This document shows, piece after piece, positions 56,803 through 64,000 of a DNA stretch of 64,000 nucleotides (position 1 is the first letter of the stretch; every line of letters starts with the position of its first letter). Origin of the DNA: Halichondria panicea (lineage: Eukaryota > Porifera > Demospongiae > Suberitida > Halichondriidae); the NCBI RefSeq assembly GCF_963675165.1, contig NC_087379.1, positions 5,659,442-5,723,441 on the forward strand, in the 5' to 3' direction. The notes below the pieces were generated by a model, which was given only the letters and a program-made list of their open reading frames with translations, had not been told where the DNA came from and did no database searches. The position numbers and the translations under genes are program-made.

Positions 56803-58653
56803 TTAACACTCAGTCTCTGTATCAGGACCACTCTGAAAGTGAACGTCCAAATCTTCAAAATCAACATTGTGACGAACATCCTTCTCGTAAACTTCTTCAA
56901 TATATTTTCTTACATTACAAAGTTCATGATACCTCTTTGCTGCCACTATGAAAGCCACAACACCTGCGACTGAGATCACAATGTTCACCAGGAAATAAAC
57001 CAGTCCAGCTTTAGGGGAGGTCTGCCAGAAACTAAACGGTAAAAGAATTCCAAGAACACCAATCAACTGAAAAAGTCCTTTAATGGCAAAAAAAATTCCG
57101 ATGAGAAATCCTTTCATAGAGTGAGGGCTTTGAGCACAGATGAATTCAAACACTCCACCATAGATAAATACATAGGCCACAGCAACAAGGACTTGCTGAA
57201 TAAAGAGAAAGTAAGGGCTGAGATGAAGGGTTTGATCAAATACAAATCGGCCACGTTCATAGATAATCTTGACAGGAGCAAACACTGAAGTAGCATTCTG
57301 GCCACCAGGAAGACAGTGACCAATTGTATCAACAAAAAGTGAGCAAAACAGACTAACAGTGATAAGACAAAGACCAATTCCAATTCGCCTCAGAATACCA
57401 GGGAAGCACTTTTGTAACAGAGGATGAATAAACTTGAGAAAAATGGGAACAAAAACAACGAGAAACACAGGGTAAAGAGTGGTACCATTAGCGAATATGG
57501 AGTAAAAATTAGCCTCCGTCTCTGTATCCATGTGATCTTTCAGTATATTAAGAAAGGGTTCTGCAGCAATATCGGCCATAAAAAATAGTCCTAGTGCAAG
57601 AAAAATAAAAACAATTCCAAAAAATGATTTCACATTCTCCACCTGCTCAGTAGTGAATGGTCCTCCATACTTGTCCTTGCCTAGATCCAGTCCAGTGGGT
57701 ATGTCATCCTCCCAGAATGTAAAGGCACTGCGTTGAATAGGAATCTTGTTTCTTCTTGCAAAGCCGACAACTCGTGCAACCTCTTTGTAAGGGTTACCAA
57801 TGCCAGTGTCAGTAACAAACCACCTACGCTTAGCAACACAGAAAGTTACTGGTACACAAATCAGCTCAACTAACAGGATAAGTCCAAATATAAAAAGGCT
57901 TAAGAAACCAGTAGCACTAACTGCACTCCATATCAGTTTTCCAAAGCTTATTCCAATATAGAGTGTGAAGAGAAACCAGTGAATGAAGAGAAAGCTGTCT
58001 TTAGAAGGAGAATCATTTAATTGGTCAACCCCAAACTGAATAACATTGGCTAAAAATCCAGCAAATGCAATCCATAAGAGTATAAAAAAAAGAAGTCCAA
58101 GAGCACCATTCACTACTCCCACTGAAATGATGAAATTGGGGTAAGGTAAATGTATCAAAATTGGTACCATAATAGCATTTACAATGACACCGATAACAGC
58201 CACAGTCAAGAGTCCACACCACATGGTACACACACTACATCTCACAACTTTATATCTTCCATATCGAACATCTGCCAAGTATCCAGCTAGAGGATAGAAG
58301 AGGAGCCCGAAAGCAAATACAGCATATATACAACTACCTGTCACCCCATTGGTGAGATAGCTAACTTTTAATGGTGACGTTACAGTAATAATGTTATAAT
58401 TTCTCAAGAGGAAATCGAGTAAGAAATAGTTTTCAGGAATCAGAAAGGTGCCGTACACAATAGACATTAAAGCAGTCCAAATAAAGATCATTACTGCAGC
58501 CTTTGACTTGATCAGCACACTTTTTTTCTTGCCATATTTCTTGTGATTACTTGTCACGAGTGGTATGGCTTCAGCGGCATCTCTGCTGGCATCTGGTGCA
58601 GGAGTTTCATGAAGGGAAGATTGCTCTATAGTTCCTTGCTCAAAAGTAGCCAT
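56803..58653 (-). CDS. POT/PTR-family transporter, POT-6
   Basis: An intact 616-aa intronless frame, start MATFEQGTIEQSS. POT marks PLAGYLADVRYGRYK, FGVDQL, FTFWEDD, KYGGPFTTEQVENV and EFICAQSPHSMKG are present. It has the longest loop after helix 1 (NYNIITVTSPLKVSYLTNG) and a shortened loop before helix 8 (DTETEANFYS). In the tail, a few codons after AAKRY are missing relative to POT-1 (no QYRQR), but CNVRKYIEEVYEKDV and the acidic end remain. The tail resembles POT-1 (NVDFEDLDVHF), whereas the loop near 450 resembles POT-5 (GQNATSVFAPV). That mosaic pattern suggests conversion between copies. Confidence 0.87.
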   Translation of the reverse strand: MATFEQGTIEQSSLHETPAPDASRDAAEAIPLVTSNHKKYGKKKSVLIKSKAAVMIFIWTALMSIVYGTFLIPENYFLLDFLLRNYNIITVTSPLKVSYLTNGVTGSCIYAVFAFGLLFYPLAGYLADVRYGRYKVVRCSVCTMWCGLLTVAVIGVIVNAIMVPILIHLPYPNFIISVGVVNGALGLLFFILLWIAFAGFLANVIQFGVDQLNDSPSKDSFLFIHWFLFTLYIGISFGKLIWSAVSATGFLSLFIFGLILLVELICVPVTFCVAKRRWFVTDTGIGNPYKEVARVVGFARRNKIPIQRSAFTFWEDDIPTGLDLGKDKYGGPFTTEQVENVKSFFGIVFIFLALGLFFMADIAAEPFLNILKDHMDTETEANFYSIFANGTTLYPVFLVVFVPIFLKFIHPLLQKCFPGILRRIGIGLCLITVSLFCSLFVDTIGHCLPGGQNATSVFAPVKIIYERGRFVFDQTLHLSPYFLFIQQVLVAVAYVFIYGGVFEFICAQSPHSMKGFLIGIFFAIKGLFQLIGVLGILLPFSFWQTSPKAGLVYFLVNIVISVAGVVAFIVAAKRYHELCNVRKYIEEVYEKDVRHNVDFEDLDVHFQSGPDTETEC

Positions 58654-58759
58654 TAATGTCTTACATGTACATGCAGTGAGTGACTAATAAAGAAATGCTC
58701 ACTAAATGATGCAGAGTTACACCCATTTTAAAAGCAATTCAGATCAATACAGCATTTAA

Positions 58760-59586
58760 GAGCATGATGAATTTAATTATGATCTGTGACATCATAATTA
58801 CTACCTGTTTTACTTCCGTAGTAAAAATGTGCTGAGCTGGCATGCTGTTTACTATGAAGTCAATGTAAAATCATTGCGTTTTTGCAGCCTCTGCATTCTG
58901 CAATATAAGCGCTGTTATTCTAAATAAAGGAAGTTTGTGAAATATTGAAATAAGAGCTACACAATGGTTTTTGTCCCAGAGAGTGATTGTCAACTGTCAG
59001 TGAGCTCGCTAGCCTTGAAGATACCTACTACATACACAGTAAGTGCAGTATAGAGCAGCAGTAGTAGATCTAGAAGACAAACTACTGCTCAAGGGTGATG
59101 GAACGCAACAACTACATTGTAGGCATCTGCAGAATTAGGCAGATGTGGTGTTCCATCATGTCCATCTTGAGCATTTATAGTTTGCAGATCTAAGAGGCAA
59201 CTAATGCTCAAGGATGATGGAACAACACATCTATTCTGCAGATACCTACCGTGTAGCAGTGGTGGTCCACCATCCTTGAGCAGTAGTTTACCTTCTAGAT
59301 CTACTACTGCTGCTCTATACTGCACTTACTGTGTATATAGTAGGTATCTTCAAGGCTAGCGAGCTCACTGACAGTTGACAATCACTCTCTGGGACAAAAA
59401 CCATTGTGTAGCTCTTATTTCAATATTTCATAAACTTCCTTTATTTAGAATAACAGCGATTATATTGCAAAAACGCAATGATTGACTTCATAGTAAACAG
59501 CATGCCAGCTCAGCACATTTTTACTACGGAAGTAAAACAGGTAGTAATTATGATGTCACAGACCCTAATTAAATTCCTCATGCTCA
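58760..59586. mobile_element. 827-bp foldback (near-complete palindrome)
   Basis: Arms run from GAGCATGATGAATTTAATTA inward and from the inverse ending near CTCATGCTC outward. Matching blocks include CTACCTGTTTTACTTCCGTA, TGAGCTGGCATGCTGTTTAC and GTAGATCTAGAAG. The pairing continues to within about 100 bp of the centre (about 59173), where further short inverted copies of GCTCAAGG.TGATGG occur. No ORF of note. Confidence 0.9.
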
Positions 59587-59779
59587 CGAGCATGCTGACT
59601 ATAAAAGGGCGTGCCGTGGGCAGCTCAGACCGGAAGCAACCAAAAAATGACAAAATGGCAACAATGAATATTCTTGAGTCTTGCAAAAAGACGCCCTTGA
59701 CAGTTATAATGCACATTCTTTACATTTTTACATTCTTCTTTTGATATGCCTTCTTCCGCTCTCTCACGAGATAGTAGAC

Positions 59780-60533
59780 TAGACTAGCAAGCCACTCCCT
59801 TTTCTCTGATTGGACGGGGGCGGGAGAAAAGGGACTGGTGACTCTGGGACACATTTTGTGTCTCTACCAGAATTTGGGTAGAGATTATTCATTGATTTTT
59901 CCACGTGATCCAAAAATTGCGTGAGGTTAAGTAGAATTGCGTAGCCTGCAAAAGTGATCGCGGGCTTCTTAGCTACAGTTTAAGAATGGATGCTAGTGCT
60001 AGAAAAGAGAAGATGATGGAGTAATAACATCATCAGGCATTCAGCTAGGATATAGTCATCTAAGACACCAGCAGAGATTAGCTTGTTTTAGTTTTACGTG
60101 ATGAGAACTGGCAGCCGAAAGTCATTGGTTGCCTAAAGCTTTTAATAACCTGTACAATACAAGACAGATAATGGCAGAGGGCAGCAGTTGAATTGAGAGT
60201 AGTCAGACTTGTACAAGCTGTCTTAAATCGCTGCCACTCCTCGGTTCAAAGAAGGACTGCCAAGATTTCTACGTTCATCAGCTGTTCCATGCTAATCCAC
60301 AAGTTGTGGCACAACAGACACTGGTACAAGGATCTATAAAATCAAAAGGCTGGCTAGATAGATCTGTATACTTGTGTCTTTAGCTTTTGACGCATCAGAA
60401 TAAATTGGATAATTTGCACGTGACATTAATATTTAATAGCATTCCTGATTTACACAAGCTGTAGCCCAGAGTCACCAGTCCCTTTTCTCCCGCCCCCGTC
60501 CAATCAGAGAAAAGGGAGTGGCTTGCGAGTCTA
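59780..60533. mobile_element. 754-bp TAG...CTA element, 9-bp duplication
   Basis: TAGACTAGCAAGCCACTCCC at the left and the inverse of GGGAGTGGCTTGCGAGTCTA at the right pair over about 75 bp, including CTGATTGGACGGGGGCGGGA. Exact ATAGTAGAC flanks at 59771-59779 and 60534-60542. The interior has no transposase frame. Confidence 0.9.
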
Positions 60534-62819
60534 ATAGTAGACACAACAAAAATGGCTGTCAAAAGTTTATTTCAAGAAGCATGAAGAAGTCTGTTCTCAA
60601 CCTCCTACTGGGGGTTCCACAGGAGCTAAAGTTCGAGACTGAAGATACCAAGCAAGTCTTTGTAGGTTTAATTGACAGTGCTAAGCGTTGTCTTGCTGCC
60701 AGACATTCATTGGCCCAGCATGAGGATCTGACAAACTGATGCTGATGTGGACATAAATAACTCAAGTAAGTAGTCCATAGGTCTATAGTAAAGTTAGTAG
60801 TCTAGTATAAAGTAATGTGACTTCATCAACCTGCGAACGCTTTTTCGCTTTTTAACATTTGCATTTCATTTTACGGATAAAGTAGTACGAACAGGAGAGT
60901 TGAAAGTCTGTAGGGAAGGACCTTTGTATAATATCTATTTGCAGTTTGTTCGTTCATATATACAGTCATTATGCCTCAGTTGGGCATGCGCAAGATATAT
61001 GGTAGTGTGTCTGTGTGTGTGTAGATCGACTGTTACAGCTGCTCGATGATAATGAAGAGTTTCTGTATAATTATTGTAGGCTGCTAATCATAATTATTAA
61101 TTTTCTTGAATTCCAATTAGTTGGGTTTGCAAAATAATGCTTATGATTATGTTTGCTTACTTTGAAAGCTAGTACAACTTGTGTGTAACAAAATAGGGGA
61201 ACAACGAGAGAATAAAGTAAAATAAAAAGAATTATGCATTATCCGCCATGGCCGATGAATCCATCTAAAATGTAAATTATATGTACAGTGTTCATTAATA
61301 ATGGTACTGCATGTAGCTTCATTGCCTACACCGAGACACCGAGGCATCATCACCCTTTCAGTAACATTCATTTTTTTCTCAGGTCGCGTTGAAGACGCTT
61401 TGAAGGACTGCGACTGCCTTTGCTTGTTGACAGTCTCCCTGGGTACACCATCAACCTATGTAGAAAATGTAAGTATTAAGTATTACTTATCAGTGTATCT
61501 AGCAATTATCCTATTATATCCCTAGCTCTTTGCTGGGGAGAGGAGAGCCTCACTGTCTGGTGGCATGCACTCCACTTGCCCTATTAAAATGGTAGTAAAG
61601 AGTGATATAGATGTACTGATATTCATATAAATTCTTTTTCAGAATCGAACTTTCGATGAATTTCCACAATGGCATATTTTCAATGCCGTCTATTATGCAA
61701 GAAAGCAAGCTTCCTAACTCTTCCACAACGTTCCCTGGACTGTAGCTGACCTGGAGCTGAAAAGATTCCTTTATTGTGCATAGCCTTTTGCTGTATCTAT
61801 TCATAAAGTATTTTGTCAGCCATTATGATAATCATTTATTTTTTTGTTTTTTGTTTCTGCTTCTGGTAAAAAAGAAAAACTACCAAGAATGTATTTCCTT
61901 TCCCTTTGTGTATATTTTTGAGTGTTCACAGTGTGTAGCGAATGGGTTCTGAGCGCTTTTGCGCAAGAGAAAAAAAGAGCTCGTTACTAAGGCTTGAATG
62001 GAAATTTTGGGGTCAAAGGTCGCGCCCACGGCAGCTCTTTTTATACTCAAAACTCGCTCCGAGTTCCGGAAGTTGCTAATCCGGTAATTAAAGCCAACAT
62101 GCTCGTTTAAATGAAAAGGCCTATTAGAGTTGTTCACGCTCAATGTACCTTACTTTAAATTAACATTTATTAGAACCTTATTAACACCTTACGTTATGTA
62201 ATATTTACTACTACCTTAACCATGATTTGATGTTGATGTTGATATCATACTCTTCTCTCATGGTTAGTGCTCCACTTCCTCCCTTTGTTGTTGTGCGAGC
62301 CTCTGGGGCCCTGCTCCACGTATTTAAGGTTTTGTTTACCTTTTTTGCCTCACTTCACTTTAACTTCACTTTAAGTTCGTTTTACTCTCATTTTACCCTG
62401 TATTGTCAGTTGATGTTTTGCTCCTCGATCTAAGAATTTGGTTAAGCTACACTGTGAAGTCAATTTGTCTATAACTAGTTGTTGTTACTTATAGCTAGGA
62501 GCCTGTCTCTAGCTACTTTGTCTAGCCTGTCTAGAATCCCTCTACACCAAGATAAGAGCTCAACAAGAGTAGAGAGGCAATTTTAAACAATGTTAATTAC
62601 TATTTATGTTTTCTGCTGATTTGGCTCATTACACCTCGGGCATGCGCAAGCAAGGTATACGATAGTGTGTTTGTGGACTGCTCTCTAGGCTTCTAGCCAT
62701 GTTTTCTTGGATTTGCAAAATAATTGTTGCTTCTCGAGTTATGCATTGTTTTGCTTACTTGGAATGCCATTGCAGCCTTTTTAGAAGAGTGCGTATTAGC
62801 AAGTTAGTAGCTTTATGTA
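60534..62819. other. LSG1-B intron 8, possible plus-strand gene fragments
   Basis: 60581-60739 (+) is open and exon-like: MKKSVLNLLLGVPQELKFET, then IDSAKRCLAARHSLAQHE. 61380-61468 (+) reads GRVEDALKDCDCLCLLTVSL and is bordered by AG and GT-like sites (CTCAGGTCGCG; AAAATGTAAG). I recognise neither. They may belong to one small unidentified gene or be chance. The rest looks non-coding. Confidence 0.25.
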
Positions 62820-63226
62820 TATAGTAGACTCTCGTTAATCCTGTCACCCTTGGGACAGTGCAGCTTGGCCAGAATAGCGAGGTGACTGTATTCAGGAAAT
62901 AGCCGCGGCTTAAAACCGACCTTACCTCGAATCTAATAACTAATTTTGCAGTTCTTGTCTCGAGGATAATGAAGGAAAACGAATCATTATGCTCTCTATT
63001 TAAGTGTATCCAATTTTATCTGCCAAACCACACCTAAAACGTCATATTCGGCCGTAATAAACGTATAAAATTACATCGAAAACCTAGTTTGGGGCAGCCA
63101 GCACTGGCCAGTATACGGAAGAGCGAGTGGCCGTACTTCAGGGTGACTTTTGTGCAATCTATGCCAAACCAACTGACTGGTATATCGAGGTGGCCGTACT
63201 TCAGAGAGCCGAAAGAGTCTACTGTA
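62820..63226. mobile_element. pogo/Tigger-like MITE, copy 3
   Basis: TATAGTAGACTCTCGTTAAT...AGAGTCTACTGTA; same interior as 3057-3490 and 50415-50837 with scattered small deletions. Confidence 0.8.
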
Positions 63227-63343
63227 TAGCTTTGACACATCCACAGAATCCATTAGCACAAATGCCATTCGCAAAAGTTTTTCACCCATAAAACACTGTT
63301 ACGTAGTTAGGAATACGTGTAACCACGCGTGTATTAAGATTGA

Positions 63344-63585
63344 TACCGTATAGCGGAAATGTTTGTGGGTGTAAATTCTCACTATTTGGCTCCAGAGCCC
63401 TCAGCAGAAATGTTGTGTGGCTCTAACATTCGCATTTTAATGCCAAGAAACCACACCCACCAATAGCTTTGAATGTGAAATACCGGTGCGTGGGAATTCA
63501 TTCCAGTTTTAATTTTCACATTAACTGCTCTGCCCTCGACAAATGTAAAATTTTGCACCTCACGAAAAGTTCCCGCTATACAGTA
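63344..63585. mobile_element. TACCGTATAGCGG MITE
   Basis: Bounded by TACCGTATAGCGGAAAT and CCCGCTATACAGTA. The interior (ACTGCTCTGCCCTCGACAAA and so on) is the reverse complement of the outer element at 50228-50844. Lies next to exon 8 of LSG1-B. Confidence 0.8.
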
Positions 63586-64000
63586 TACATACATACAGAA
63601 ATTGCAATCACTTTTATCACACAAGTATAGCGGAACATAATAATCCAGCCACCCACCATTCCCACTGTAGTGAGCCCCCCGTCTTGTACTGGACTGACAG
63701 ACAGCAGTAATTCAACCAACTCCTCTCCAGTTAACAGTCTAGTGTCTCCTTCTTCATCGTCATCACTCACTACATGGAAAAAAAACTAATGTAACCATGC
63801 AGCTTACAGTGATAATGAATGTATCTCTAGAGTACATGCAAAATGCATTTTTGGGTCCCTAGCTCCACTCAATAAGCAACTGGTTATGTACAAAATGTAT
63901 GACATAATTTATAAGTATTTATATATAAGTTCCTTTTTGAATCAGAATGGTCTTGATCTTCAACTGAAGGTCTAACACTTTCAACTGGAGGCTTCTTAGC

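Larger units (their letters stand above)
55688..64000 (-). pseudogene. LSG1: second LSG1 copy (LSG1-B), damaged, runs off the window
   Basis: Exons recognised on the minus strand: 12 (55732-55688), 11 (56011-55794), 10 (56400-56188), 9 (56615-56514), 8 (63769-63657) and the end of 7 (from about 63934 to the window edge). Exons 8, 9, 11 and 12 keep length or frame. Exon 10 lacks 55 bp (removing the SGILPIDQM region and shifting frame), and its G3 reads GCPG instead of DCPG. The exon 7 donor GTAAAC of the intact copy is GGAAC here. Exon 13 is absent, since homology ends at about 55633. POT-6 is nested in intron 8. Upstream exons lie outside the window. Confidence 0.88.

Overview
The window looks like animal nuclear DNA. 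Genes are split by short GT-AG introns, and four animal housekeeping genes are recognisable: SSR3/TRAP-gamma, the ribosome-export GTPase LSG1, the mitochondrial PPR protein PTCD1, and EMC1. The DNA is AT-rich and crowded with small inverted-repeat transposons. A ZAD/DUF6589 plus RecQ-type helicase element, a P-element-like (THAP9-type) transposon and a lineage expansion of intronless POT transporters suggest an early-branching metazoan. A demosponge is my best guess; this is inference, not shown by the sequence.

Layout. SSR3 lies at 720-2197 (-). An apparently intact 13-exon LSG1 (-) spans 2436-11234. An intronless POT (SLC15-like) transporter gene (5317-7194, -) is nested in its intron 8. 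From about 11.8 kb to the right edge the same LSG1+POT module has been copied repeatedly. POT copies lie at 18.8-19.6 (fragment), 19.7-21.5, 23.0-24.8 (frameshifted), 25.8 (fragment), 29.9-31.7 (tail frameshifted), 40.8-42.6 and 56.8-58.7 kb. Each is accompanied by decayed LSG1 exons in the same order and orientation. A larger second LSG1 copy (about 55.69 kb to beyond the window) is disabled. It has a 55-bp deletion in exon 10, a lost G3 aspartate, a lost exon-7 splice donor and no exon 13. PTCD1 (47.98-51.02 kb, +) and a decayed EMC1 copy (51.25-54.44 kb, -) sit between two LSG1 copies. An EMC1 tail fragment at about 12 kb suggests the duplicated block once carried LSG1-PTCD1-EMC1.

Mobile DNA fills most of the rest. 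The most informative set has termini TAG...CTA and exact 9-bp target duplications. It includes a 5.26-kb element (12379-17639) with a zinc-finger/DUF6589 gene and a RecQ-like helicase remnant, interrupted by a LINE, plus several non-autonomous relatives. A second set has termini CATAGATA...TATCTATG and 7-bp duplications fitting GTTAYAY. It includes a 4.66-kb P-like element (32567-37222) with two convergent genes, a 1.54-kb derivative and a 38-bp miniature. Other families are pogo/Tigger-like MITEs, TACCGTAT-ended MITEs and large foldbacks.

The main biological theme is a lineage-specific POT transporter array. It was amplified as passengers inside a duplicating host gene while most host copies rotted. 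The transporters keep a nearly invariant cytosolic core, vary in their extra-membrane loops, and lack the canonical ExxER proton motif.
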